Source: Borborobacter arsenicus (GTDB lineage: Bacteria > Pseudomonadota > Alphaproteobacteria > Rhizobiales > Rhizobiaceae). Taken from it: 64,000 nucleotides of DNA. Made by a program: the position numbers and the translations under genes. The notes beneath the pieces are model-generated. The model was not told the origin of the DNA. It saw nothing but the letters and a program-made list of their open reading frames with translations, and ran no database searches. Shown here piece by piece: positions 49,801-60,299 of this stretch. Every line of letters starts with the position of its first letter. Positions within the stretch are counted from its first letter, which is position 1. The stretch spans positions 427,881 through 491,880 of the forward strand of contig NZ_ML133508.1 of the NCBI RefSeq assembly GCF_003934165.1, in the 5' to 3' direction.

Positions 49801-51291
49801 TTGCGAGAATCACTAGCCGGAAGCGCACAAACCGGAACCAAGACTCTTCCCATCGGCGGTACATCCTTCTCCTCACCGAATACCGTCGGAAAAAAGCGAC
49901 TGCCAGAAATTCCCCCGGCCGAAACAGCCAGCAAATCCCCTTTCATTTCTGCCGAACACGAGGCCGAATACCGGGCCTTTGTCGAAGCGCATCCCGATAT
50001 TGAGGCGGTCGAGTTCCTCATCGTCGACCCCAACGGCATGCTGCGCGGCAAATGGGCGCCCGGCGATGCGCTCAAGAAGGCATTCCAGGACGGCGTTAAC
50101 TTCCCCATGTCGCTGCACGGGCTCGACGTCTGGGGCCGCGAGGTCAGCGAAACCGGCCTGCATATCGAAACCGGCGACAAGGATGGCTATTGCCGCGCCA
50201 CCCGCGGTTCGCTCTCCATCGTGCCCTGGGCCAAGCGCAAGACCGCGCAGGTGCTGCTGCAGACCTTCACGCCCGAAGGCGAACCCTTCATGGCCGACCC
50301 GCGCCAGGTGCTGAAGCGCAAGGTCGCCGAGGTCAACGAGAGGGGCTATTTCCCGGTCGTCGCCTTCGAACTCGAATTCTATCTGCTCGACCCGGAGGTC
50401 GAATGGGATGACGGCATGCCGGCCCCGGTCGGCGCCACCGCCGGCCCGGACCGCCTGCGCATGTATGGACTCGACGACCTTGCCGAGCATGCCGAGCTGT
50501 TCGACATGATCCGCGATGCGGCAGCCGCCCAGAACCTGCCGATCGACACCATTATCAAGGAAGCGGCACCCGGCCAGTTCGAGGTCAATCTCAAGCACCG
50601 CGCCGATCCGCTGCGGGCTGCCGACGATGTCATCATGCTGGAGCGCATCGTCATGGGCTGCGCCCGCGCCCATGGCCTCACGGCAACCTTCATGGCCAAG
50701 CCGTTCCTGGAATATGCCGGCAACGGCATGCATGTGCATGCTTCCGTGCTCGACCGTGACGGCAACAACATCTTCAGCGGCGATGCGGGGCGCAAGCGGC
50801 TCGAATCAGCCATCGGCGGCCTGCTCAAGACCATGCCGGAATCGCTGCTTTTGTTTATCAACACCTGGAACGGCTTCCGCCGCATCACGCCGGGCTCCTA
50901 TGCGCCCACGCGCGCGGTCTGGGGCGAGAACAACCGCTCGGTCGCCCTGCGTATCCCGGTTTCATCCGAAGAGAACCGGCGGCTGGAGCACCGCATCGCC
51001 GGTGCCGACGCCAATCCCTATCTGGTCATGGCGGCTCTCATCCAAGGCATTGTCGAGGGCATCGAGAACAAGGAGGTTCCGCCTCCGCCGGTTGTCGGCA
51101 ATGCCTATGACGATGGCGGACTGTTCCTCCCCGACGACATGGACGAGGCGCTCCAGCTCATGGCCCGCAGCTCGTTTGTGGAACGCGCATTGGGGCCGCT
51201 CATGGCCAAGGTCTATCAGGACCTGAAACGCGCGGAAATCCTCGCCTTCTGGGCGGAAATCACCCAGCTGGAGCGCACCACATACCTTTGA
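49801..51291 (+). CDS. Second glutamine-synthetase-like ligase, linked to polyamine transport
   Basis: This 496-residue protein has GS family motifs: FLIVDPNGMLRGKWAPGDA, VVAFELEFYLLDPEVEW, IKEAAPGQFEVNLKHRADP, MAKPFLEYAGNGMHVHASVL and NNRSVALRIPVSSEENRRLE. It differs clearly from the PuuA-like protein at 42499. The first 50 residues are an extra, low-complexity stretch, so the true start may be downstream of the TTG at 49801. It is directly upstream of potFGHI, which fits a gamma-glutamylpolyamine synthetase acting on imported putrescine or spermidine. Confidence 0.8.
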   Translation: MRESLAGSAQTGTKTLPIGGTSFSSPNTVGKKRLPEIPPAETASKSPFISAEHEAEYRAFVEAHPDIEAVEFLIVDPNGMLRGKWAPGDALKKAFQDGVNFPMSLHGLDVWGREVSETGLHIETGDKDGYCRATRGSLSIVPWAKRKTAQVLLQTFTPEGEPFMADPRQVLKRKVAEVNERGYFPVVAFELEFYLLDPEVEWDDGMPAPVGATAGPDRLRMYGLDDLAEHAELFDMIRDAAAAQNLPIDTIIKEAAPGQFEVNLKHRADPLRAADDVIMLERIVMGCARAHGLTATFMAKPFLEYAGNGMHVHASVLDRDGNNIFSGDAGRKRLESAIGGLLKTMPESLLLFINTWNGFRRITPGSYAPTRAVWGENNRSVALRIPVSSEENRRLEHRIAGADANPYLVMAALIQGIVEGIENKEVPPPPVVGNAYDDGGLFLPDDMDEALQLMARSSFVERALGPLMAKVYQDLKRAEILAFWAEITQLERTTYL

Positions 51292-51410
51292 TCGGCGCGC
51301 GCTGTTTCATGCTTGTCGCAATCGGCGAACACCAATAGGCTAAATTCTGAATATCCCGGATGGATGGTCCGTAAACCGGGAAAATGGAACACTGAAAGGG
51401 AGATCCCAGA

Positions 51411-52508
51411 ATGCTTCACAAGGCGCTCTTGCTGTCCGCGTCATCGGCTCTGGCAGCATTGTTCGTCGTGTCGGCCAGCGCCCAGGAGCGCGTCGTCAAC
51501 GTCTTCAACTGGTCTGACTATATCGACAGTTCGATCATCGACGATTTCACCAAAGAAACCGGCATCAAGGTCGTCTATGACGTCTATGATTCCAACGAGA
51601 TTCTTGAGACCAAGATGCTGGCTGGCGGCAGCGGCTATGATGTGGTCGTGCCGACGGCGAGCTTCCTGCAGCGCCAGATCCAGGCTGGCGTCTACCAGAA
51701 GCTCGACAAGTCCAAGCTGCCAAATCTGCAGAACATGTGGGATGTGGTCACCGACCGCACGAAGATCTTCGATCCGGGCAACGAATACTCCATCAATTAT
51801 ATGTGGGGTACGGTCGGCATCGGCTACAACAAGGCCAAGATCCAGGAAGCGCTCGGCACTGACAAGATCGACAGCTGGAGCGCGGTCTTCGATCCCGAGA
51901 ATGCCGCCAAGCTCAAGGATTGCGGCATCAACTTCCTCGATTCGCCGACTGACATGATCCCGGTCATGCTTGCCTATCTCGGCCTCAATCCCGACAGCCA
52001 CGAGCCGGACGATATCGCCAAGGCGGAAGAGGCGTTCCTGAAGATCCGCCCCTTCGTGCGCAAGTTCCATTCCTCCGAATTCATCAACGGCCTGGCCAAT
52101 GGCGACATCTGCATCGCGGTCGGCTGGTCGGGCGACGTCTTCCAGGCGCGTGACCGTGCCGACGAAGCCGATCAGGGCGTCGAGCTTTCCTATGTCATCC
52201 CGAAGGAAGGCACCCAGATGTGGTTCGACCAGATGGCCATTCCCGCCGATGCGCCGCATGTGGCCGAGGCGCATGAATTCCTGAACTACATGATGAAGCC
52301 GGAGGTCATCGCCAAGTCCTCCAACTATGTCTTCTACGCCAACGGCAACAAGGCGTCGCAGGAATTCCTCGATCCGGAGGTCCGTGACGACCCGGCAGTC
52401 TACCCCAGTGAGGACGTGCTGGCCAAGCTGTTCGTGAACACCACGCTTGATTCGAAGACGCAGCGTGTGTTCACCCGCGCTTGGACCAAGATCGTAACCG
52501 GGCAGTAG
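51411..52508 (+). CDS. potF: Putrescine/spermidine-binding periplasmic protein
   Basis: This 365-residue protein has a signal peptide (MLHKALLLSASSALAALFVV, cleaved after SAQ or nearby). It then has the polyamine-binding signature VVNVFNWSDYIDSSIIDDFT, DVVVPTASFLQRQI, YMWGTVGIGYN and CIAVGWSGDVFQARDRA. The WSDY and VGWSGD aromatic and acidic residues contact the diamine in PotF. ATG 51411 has AGGGAG upstream. It is the first gene of a PotFGHI-type ABC importer, and a strong hairpin after it probably raises its expression over the others. Confidence 0.9.
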   Translation: MLHKALLLSASSALAALFVVSASAQERVVNVFNWSDYIDSSIIDDFTKETGIKVVYDVYDSNEILETKMLAGGSGYDVVVPTASFLQRQIQAGVYQKLDKSKLPNLQNMWDVVTDRTKIFDPGNEYSINYMWGTVGIGYNKAKIQEALGTDKIDSWSAVFDPENAAKLKDCGINFLDSPTDMIPVMLAYLGLNPDSHEPDDIAKAEEAFLKIRPFVRKFHSSEFINGLANGDICIAVGWSGDVFQARDRADEADQGVELSYVIPKEGTQMWFDQMAIPADAPHVAEAHEFLNYMMKPEVIAKSSNYVFYANGNKASQEFLDPEVRDDPAVYPSEDVLAKLFVNTTLDSKTQRVFTRAWTKIVTGQ

Positions 52509-52517
52509 ACATCGGCG

Positions 52518-52544
52518 AGGGCCCTGCAGCATCTGTAGGGCCCT
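52518..52544 (+). repeat. Intercistronic hairpin between potF and potG
   Basis: There is a 12-bp stem with one G-T pair: AGGGCCCTGCAG (52518-52529), loop CAT, CTGTAGGGCCCT (52533-52544). It starts 10 bases after potF and has no T-run, so it is more likely an mRNA-stabilising hairpin than a full terminator. Confidence 0.75.
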
Positions 52545-52579
52545 GTCGCAGGCGACGAGCGAATGAGGCGGAGAGGTGC

Positions 52580-53722
52580 ATGAAATCGCTTGGAAGCATT
52601 CGCAGGAGCTTCGCGCCGTGGAATGATCCCGATGCGAAGCCCTATATCGTCTTTGAAAACGTCACCAAGCGTTTTGGCGATTTCACCGCCGTCAACAATC
52701 TATCGCTGAAAATCTACGAGCGCGAGTTCTTCGCACTGCTCGGTGCGTCGGGCTGCGGCAAGTCCACGCTGCTGCGCATGCTGGCCGGTTTTGACGAGCC
52801 TACGGCGGGCCGCATCCTGCTCGACGGGCAGGACCTGCGCGGCATCCCGCCCTATCGCCGGCCGGTCAACATGATGTTCCAGTCCTATGCGCTGTTTCCG
52901 CATATGACGGTGGAGGCCAACATCGCCTTCGGCCTCAAGCAGGAGGGTATGGCCAAGGCCGACATCGAAAAGCGCGTGGCCGAGATGCTCAAGCTGGTCA
53001 AGCTGGAGCGCTTCGCCAAGCGCAAGCCGCACCAATTGTCGGGCGGCCAGCGCCAGCGTGTCGCCTTGGCGCGCTCGGTCGCCAAGCGCCCCAAGGTGTT
53101 GCTGCTGGACGAGCCGCTTGGCGCTCTGGACAAGAAGCTGCGCGAGGAAACGCAGTTCGAACTGATGGACCAGCAACAGGAACTCGGCCTCACCTTCGTC
53201 GTCGTCACCCATGACCAGGAAGAGGCGATGACCATGGCCGACCGCATCGCCATCATGGACAAGGGCGAAGTGATGCAGGTGGCGACCCCGGCCGAGGTCT
53301 ATGAGGCGCCGAGTTCGCGCTTCGTCGCCGGCTTCGTCGGCAACGTCAACATGATCGAGGGAACGGTGTCCGGGCGCGAGAATGGCGTCGCGCGCATTTC
53401 CGACGGCAACGGCCTGACGATCAAGGCCGAAAATATCGGGGACGCGGCCGCAGGCAGCGCAGTGGCCTTCGCCATCCGCCCCGAGAAGATCAAGGTCTCG
53501 TCGCGCAAACCGGACGATCCCGGCGTCAATGTAGTTGAGGGCGAAATCTACGACATCGCTTATCTCGGCGACATGACCGTCTATCACGTCAAGCTGGCCG
53601 ACGGGCAGGTGGTCAAGGCCAGCGCCTTGAATGCCTCGCGCATCACCGATGACCCGCTGACCTGGAATGACCGGGCCTTCATCTCCTTCCGGCCCGATGC
53701 GGGCGTCGTCCTGACGAGATAG
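52580..53722 (+). CDS. potG: Polyamine ABC transporter ATP-binding protein
   Basis: This 380-residue ATPase has the Walker A GASGCGKST, the signature LSGGQRQRVALARS, Walker B VLLLDEPLGALD and the H-loop VTHDQEEAM. The C-terminal TOBE-type domain (AVAFAIRPEKIKVSS) is typical of the CUT1/PotA/PotG group. ATG 52580 has GGAGAGG upstream. It powers import by PotF/PotH/PotI; the gene is followed 4 bp later by potH. Confidence 0.92.
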   Translation: MKSLGSIRRSFAPWNDPDAKPYIVFENVTKRFGDFTAVNNLSLKIYEREFFALLGASGCGKSTLLRMLAGFDEPTAGRILLDGQDLRGIPPYRRPVNMMFQSYALFPHMTVEANIAFGLKQEGMAKADIEKRVAEMLKLVKLERFAKRKPHQLSGGQRQRVALARSVAKRPKVLLLDEPLGALDKKLREETQFELMDQQQELGLTFVVVTHDQEEAMTMADRIAIMDKGEVMQVATPAEVYEAPSSRFVAGFVGNVNMIEGTVSGRENGVARISDGNGLTIKAENIGDAAAGSAVAFAIRPEKIKVSSRKPDDPGVNVVEGEIYDIAYLGDMTVYHVKLADGQVVKASALNASRITDDPLTWNDRAFISFRPDAGVVLTR

Positions 53723-53726
53723 AGCC

Positions 53727-54692
53727 ATGTCCGACACTGTCCTCGCTGCCGCCCGGCCAGTTGCCTCACGCCCTTCGGTGCTCAGCCGCACCTTCCAGGC
53801 CATGTACGGCCGGCTGGTCATCATCATCCCCTATCTGTGGCTGCTGGTCTTCTTCCTGGTCCCGTTTGCCATCGTCTTCAAGATCTCGCTGTCGCAGACG
53901 CAGATCGCCATGCCGCCTTACGCGCCGGTGTTCAGCCTCACCGACGGCTTTGGCGGGCTGCTGGATCAGCTAAGGCAGCTCAGCATCGACAACTATCTCT
54001 GGCTCACCGAGGACGCACTCTATTTCAACGCTTATGTCTCCAGCGTCGTCATTGCAGCCGTCTCCACTGTCCTGACCTTGCTGGTCGGCTATCCGGTCGC
54101 CTACGGAATGGCGCGTGCGCCCGAATCCTGGCGCCCCACGCTCTTGATGCTGGTCATCCTGCCGTTCTGGACCAGTTTCCTGATCCGCGTCTACGCCTGG
54201 ATCGGCATCCTCAAGCCGGAAGGCCTGCTCAACCAGTTCCTCCAGGGGATAGGGCTCATCAACGAGCCGTTGATCATCTTGAACACCAATGCGGCGATCT
54301 TCATCGGCATCGTCTATTCCTATCTGCCTTTCATGGTCCTGCCGCTCTATTCCGCGCTCGAGAAGATGGACTATTCGCTGATCGAGGCGGCCAAGGATCT
54401 TGGCTGCCCGCCGATCAGCGCCTTCTGGAAGATCACCTTCCCGCTGTCGTTTCCCGGCATCGTCGCCGGCTGCCTGCTTGTCTTCATCCCGGCAGTGGGC
54501 GAATTCGTCATTCCCGACCTCCTTGGCGGCTCGCAGACGCTGATGATCGGCAAGACCTTGTGGAACGAATTCTTTGCCAATCGCGACTGGCCGGTTTCGT
54601 CGGCCGTGGCGGTCATCCTGCTCTTGCTTCTGGTGGTGCCGATCGTGATCTTCCAGCAGTCTCAGGCCCGCGCGATCGAGCAGGACCGATAG
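53727..54692 (+). CDS. potH: Polyamine ABC transporter permease
   Basis: This 321-residue membrane protein has six or seven hydrophobic segments and the EAA coupling loop (LIEAAKDLGCPPISAFWKIT). The first membrane helix is IIIPYLWLLVFFLVPFAIVF. The N-terminal extension of about 40 residues is usual in PotH-type proteins. It is in the potFGHI operon, 9 bp before potI. Confidence 0.9.
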   Translation: MSDTVLAAARPVASRPSVLSRTFQAMYGRLVIIIPYLWLLVFFLVPFAIVFKISLSQTQIAMPPYAPVFSLTDGFGGLLDQLRQLSIDNYLWLTEDALYFNAYVSSVVIAAVSTVLTLLVGYPVAYGMARAPESWRPTLLMLVILPFWTSFLIRVYAWIGILKPEGLLNQFLQGIGLINEPLIILNTNAAIFIGIVYSYLPFMVLPLYSALEKMDYSLIEAAKDLGCPPISAFWKITFPLSFPGIVAGCLLVFIPAVGEFVIPDLLGGSQTLMIGKTLWNEFFANRDWPVSSAVAVILLLLLVVPIVIFQQSQARAIEQDR

Positions 54693-54701
54693 GATCAGCC
54701 C

Positions 54702-55523
54702 ATGAACGCCAGGTGGAGCCCCTTCAACGTTGCCTCGGTCACGCTCGGCCTGGCCTTCCTGTACCTGCCGATCGTCATCCTCATCATCTTCTCCTTCAAT
54801 GAATCGCGGCTGGTGACCGTTTGGGCGGGTTTCTCGACCAAATGGTATGTCTCGCTGTTTTCCAATCGCGGCCTGATCGATGCGGCCTGGGTCACGCTGC
54901 GCGTCGCCCTGATCTCTGCCTCGATCGCAACTGTTCTGGGCACGCTGGCTGCCATCACGCTGACGCGCTACACGCGCTTTCGCGGGCGCGTCCTGTTCTC
55001 CGGCATGGTGTTTGCGCCGCTGGTCATGCCGGAAGTCATCACCGGCCTGTCGTTGCTGCTGCTCTTTGTTGCAATCGGGCTCGATCGCGGCTTCCTGACG
55101 GTGACGTTGGCGCATATCACCTTCTCCATGTGCTTCGTCGCCGTGGTGGTCCAGTCGCGCCTGCTCACCTTCGACCGTTCGCTGGAGGAGGCGGCGATGG
55201 ATCTCGGTGCGCCGCCGGTAAAGACCTTCTTCCAGGTCACCCTGCCGGTCATCCTGCCGGCGATCATTTCGGGCTGGATGCTGGCCTTCACGCTCTCGCT
55301 CGACGATCTGGTGATCGCCAGCTTCACCTCCGGACCGGGCGCCACCACCTTGCCGATGAAGATCTACAGCCAGGTCCGGCTGGGCGTCACGCCGGAGATC
55401 AATGCTGCCTGCACCATCCTCATCGCCGTGGTCGCGCTGGGTGTCATCGCCGCTTCGCTGGTCAACAAGCGGCGTGAGATCCAGCGCCTGCGCGACGAGC
55501 AGATGGCGCAACGTGGTGCTTGA
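54702..55523 (+). CDS. potI: Polyamine ABC transporter permease
   Basis: This 273-residue permease has six membrane helices (VTLGLAFLYLPIVILIIFSF first) and an EAA-type loop (LEEAAMDLGAPPVKTFFQVT). It pairs with PotH in the importer. It is the last gene of the operon and converges with the AsmA gene, 11 bp apart. Confidence 0.9.
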   Translation: MNARWSPFNVASVTLGLAFLYLPIVILIIFSFNESRLVTVWAGFSTKWYVSLFSNRGLIDAAWVTLRVALISASIATVLGTLAAITLTRYTRFRGRVLFSGMVFAPLVMPEVITGLSLLLLFVAIGLDRGFLTVTLAHITFSMCFVAVVVQSRLLTFDRSLEEAAMDLGAPPVKTFFQVTLPVILPAIISGWMLAFTLSLDDLVIASFTSGPGATTLPMKIYSQVRLGVTPEINAACTILIAVVALGVIAASLVNKRREIQRLRDEQMAQRGA

Positions 55524-55534
55524 TTAGCTTCGGC

Positions 55535-57403
55535 CTATTCTTCCGGCGCCGGGGGGGCTACTGCAGGCGGCTGTACGGTTACCGGCGAGATGAAGGGCGC
55601 ATTCCACGATCCGCCGACGAAAAACGTCACCGGCGGCGTGGCGCCATTCAGCTTGGCTGCCTGTTCAGGCGTCAGCAATCCGCCTGAAAGCGCCAGGCCG
55701 CGTCCGACATAGGGCACGATACCGCTCAGCCACAGCTTGCCCTGCGTGGTGCGCGCCTCGGCCTTTTCGAGCCGGACCACGCCGCGCGAGATACTGGCCT
55801 TGAGTTCAAGGCCCTGCATGGGCAGTGGTGCCTTGGCAACATCGGCAAGCGCGAAAAAGCCGCCCTCGGCGCTGCGTTTGAGAAAGCTCGCCAGATCGAA
55901 ATCCGACAGCGCGCCTTCGCCGAAGCTTGCCGATATGGAGCCCTGCGCATTCTCCAATATCGAATTCCAGGCTCGGCCCGGCCCCTTGAGGATGACCGAA
56001 ATCGTGCCGCGGCCGATCGGCACGAAGCGCGTCATGCCGGCCGCGGTGCCGAAGGCACCGCCATCGATATCGGCGGCCAGCAGGCGCATTTCAACCTGCG
56101 TGCCTTCCGGCTTGCGGTCGAACCTTATGCTGGTCTGGACATTGCCGCCGAAGGCGGCGGCATCGGAAATGTCGAACACCGACAGCCCGCTCTTGATCTG
56201 GACGGTCGCCGCGACTTCAGCGAGCTTGATTGTACCGGCGGTGGCCTGTGCCGCCGAAAGGCGCAAATCCAGATTGATCCGGTCCGAAAACGCCTCGTCG
56301 ATCTTCGCCGGCCCTTCATCGGCGCCCGGCGTCAGCGGTGTGAAGGCCGGTACGAAGGATTTGAGGTCCAGCGTCTCGAAGGCCAGCGTGCCCGACAGGA
56401 TCGGTACATTTTCGCCCAGGGCAAGATCGAGGATGCCGGTTGCCGGATTGCCGTCGAGATTGACTTCGGCATTCTCGAATTTGATCCGCTTTGCATCGCC
56501 TGCCACCTGGCCGGCAACCGAGACGGCGCCTATGGCGGTGGTGCCAGGCGTTCCTTCCGGGCGTGACCATTCCAGCATGCGGCGCAGCGAAGGAGCAGTG
56601 AACTTCGCCTTGCCGTTGAAATACGGGTTGTCGTTGGTCTTCACCACGCCATCGAAAGAGGCGGTGACCGGTGCCGAAGTCACGGCAATCGTAAAGGGGG
56701 CCTCCTCGCCGGCAAAAAGCCGCAGCGGCTGGGTGGAGGAAGCCTCGAGCGTCACCGTCTCGCCGCGCCAGATACCGTGGCCGGCGACGCTGGCCGCCTT
56801 TTGCAATGCTGGCCAGCTCATCTTGCCGGTAATGCCAGTCAGGATTTCGCTATCCTTTCCATCCGCAAGGACAGTGACGCGTCCATCGGTGACCTCGACC
56901 GTCCCGAAAGGCTTTGACGAGATGTGTGCGGTCGCGGGCGCTTCCGCATTGGCCGAAACCGCTTCGCGCGTGGCGTTGACGGAGCGCGCGATACGCCCGC
57001 CCCCTGGAAGCGCCAGCGCATAGCTTCCGTCTTCGGCCCGTTCGACACGCAGCGTGGGCCGAACGAAACTGGCAGTCGAAAACACCACCTCGCCGCGAAG
57101 GGCCGCGAGCGCCGACAGCTTCACCTCGACGCGTTCGGCCGAAATCACCGACGTGGTGTCGGCTTGCCCCCACTTTGCCAGCGTCACATTGGTCAGGATT
57201 GCGCGAAAGCTCGGCCACACCTCGATCTCGGGGGCCGTGCCGATCGTCACGCGATAGCCGCTCCACGAGCTCATTTCATAGGCGATGCGGTCGCGTACAA
57301 TCCGTGTCGAGGCGAGCAAAGGCAGGGCTGCGATGATCAGGGCAACGACCAGTGCCGCCGCGCTTATCGCCCAGATGCTGCGTCGAATCAGAGGAGACGG
57401 CAT
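55535..57403 (-). CDS. AsmA family protein
   Basis: This 622-residue protein has one N-terminal membrane anchor (SIWAISAAALVVALIIAALPLL) and a long periplasmic part of beta-rich repeats. AsmA-type stretches are IVRDRIAYEMSSWSGYRVTI, TNVTLAKW and the C-terminal domain SILENAQGSISASFGEGALS. AsmA/TamB-like proteins bridge the two membranes and move lipids to the outer membrane. ATG 57403 was chosen because the anchor starts right after it. It is divergent from the acetoacetyl-CoA synthetase gene. Confidence 0.8.
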   Translation of the reverse strand: MPSPLIRRSIWAISAAALVVALIIAALPLLASTRIVRDRIAYEMSSWSGYRVTIGTAPEIEVWPSFRAILTNVTLAKWGQADTTSVISAERVEVKLSALAALRGEVVFSTASFVRPTLRVERAEDGSYALALPGGGRIARSVNATREAVSANAEAPATAHISSKPFGTVEVTDGRVTVLADGKDSEILTGITGKMSWPALQKAASVAGHGIWRGETVTLEASSTQPLRLFAGEEAPFTIAVTSAPVTASFDGVVKTNDNPYFNGKAKFTAPSLRRMLEWSRPEGTPGTTAIGAVSVAGQVAGDAKRIKFENAEVNLDGNPATGILDLALGENVPILSGTLAFETLDLKSFVPAFTPLTPGADEGPAKIDEAFSDRINLDLRLSAAQATAGTIKLAEVAATVQIKSGLSVFDISDAAAFGGNVQTSIRFDRKPEGTQVEMRLLAADIDGGAFGTAAGMTRFVPIGRGTISVILKGPGRAWNSILENAQGSISASFGEGALSDFDLASFLKRSAEGGFFALADVAKAPLPMQGLELKASISRGVVRLEKAEARTTQGKLWLSGIVPYVGRGLALSGGLLTPEQAAKLNGATPPVTFFVGGSWNAPFISPVTVQPPAVAPPAPEE

Positions 57404-57633
57404 TGTGCCTCGTTCACGCTGTTTCAAGCGCCATTTCAATCATATCAGTGCTGCCCGATCTCAGCTATCTGCTGCAAATCGGTTGCCGCAGCTTTAGCGG
57501 ACATCGACCGCATTTCAACCCTTTGTCGCCGTCTCACGACATTTGCGCACAAGCAGGGGCTGCAACCGCGACATTATCTTGCGCGACCGCAGTGCAGCAT
57601 GCATAACGACAGCGCTGTTGAAAGGATGGATTG

Positions 57634-59592
<1,959 letters not shown>

Positions 59593-59642
59593 GGGCCGGA
59601 GCTGTCATACCGTCTTCCGGGGCGGCGGCCAACGCTCCCGTC

Positions 59643-59761
59643 GTCATCCCGGCCAAGGGAGTGAAACGACCGCGAGCCGGGACCCATTCCTCGACGGCAA
59701 CGGTTATCGGAATGGGTCCCGGATACGCTGCTTGCTGCGCTGCGCAGCATTCCGGGATGAC
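59643..59761. repeat. Nested palindromic repeat (GTCATCCCGG...CCGGGATGAC)
   Basis: The outer arms are GTCATCCCGG (59643-59652) and CCGGGATGAC (59752-59761). The inner arms are a perfect 14-bp pair CCGGGACCCATTCC (59677-59690) / GGAATGGGTCCCGG (59709-59722). It lies in the 707-bp gap between acetoacetyl-CoA synthetase and fbpB (59593-60299), which also holds the next two elements and no gene. Confidence 0.8.
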
Positions 59762-59791
59762 GGGAAACGGTCGGCCGTGATCGCCGCCGCC

Positions 59792-60065
59792 TAGAGCCTT
59801 TCATGGTCATACGGAAGCGTTTTGCCGGAGGGAATTCGGGAACAAGGTCGAGGGCTTCGGCGCCGGGCGTACCGGGGTACGGCCAAGTCCGAAGCCCGAA
59901 GGATTTGGCCCGAATTCACCCGGCCCGCAGGGTTTGCCGCTGGCGGGCGCCCGCGGCGTCGGCCGGACTTGGCCGATGGTCCACATCGGCCGGCGCCGCC
60001 CTCCTGGCGGATCGCCTCGCCATCGGACAAACAGAACTGCTTTCGTATAACCATGAAAGGCTCTA
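59792..60065. repeat. Long palindromic element with 27-bp inverted ends and inner hairpins
   Basis: The ends (59792-59818 and 60039-60065) are inverted repeats identical at 25 of 27 positions and begin with TAGAGCC. Inside are at least three hairpins: GGGCTTCGG/CCGAAGCCC (59852-59860, 59889-59897), CGTACC/GGTACG (59868-59873, 59876-59881), and GGCCGATG/CATCGGCC (59971-59978, 59984-59991). Both strands give similar terminal peptide readings because of the symmetry, but no plausible gene is present. It may be a non-autonomous repeat family of this genome. Confidence 0.8.
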
Positions 60066-60189
60066 AGCGAAACATGCTTAACCAAGCGTAACCGCGAAAT
60101 TTACCGAGATTTCATGAGTGGTACACTTTCGTAAATTCATCTTCATTCCGGTAAGGGTTTATTAAGGGTTGGCCGCGATATTCCTCGTT

Positions 60190-60298
60190 AACTTGAGGGA
60201 GAAATCCCTTCCCCGTCTTTCGGGGAATCCGTTTCGATCAAGTCCCCGTTGTGATCTAAATCAAAACTCAGGCGTTCCCCTCCGGAACGCCTTTTTTG
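60190..60298 (+). ncRNA. Candidate small RNA ending in a strong terminator
   Basis: Four consecutive hairpins occur in about 105 bases: AGGGA-GAAA-TCCCT (60196-60209), CCCCG-TCTTT-CGGGG (60211-60225), GATCA...TGATC (60236-60256), and a terminator stem GGCGTTCC-CCTCC-GGAACGCC (60271-60291) followed by TTTTTT. No coding frame fits, and the nearest upstream gene ends 680 bases before, so the terminator is unlikely to belong to it. The loop sequence CCTCC could pair with ribosome binding sites. The start is not defined; a promoter was not recognised. Confidence 0.5.
60271..60298 (+). terminator. Rho-independent terminator, probably bidirectional
   Basis: There is an 8-bp perfect stem (60271-60278 with 60284-60291), loop CCTCC, followed by TTTTTTG on the plus strand. 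On the minus strand it begins 9 bases after the fbpB stop and is followed by TGAGTTTTGATTT, so it may also end the iron-uptake transcript. Confidence 0.85.
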
Positions 60299-60299
60299 A

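Noticed and set aside
53970-55511. 513-codon minus-strand frame opposite potH-potI
   Set aside because: It is extremely rich in D, R, Q and H, the reverse reading of membrane-protein codons; the plus strand has complete permease motifs.
59803-60066. Short frames on both strands that begin MVIRK and end HERL
   Set aside because: Their similarity results from the inverted ends of the palindromic element, not from coding.
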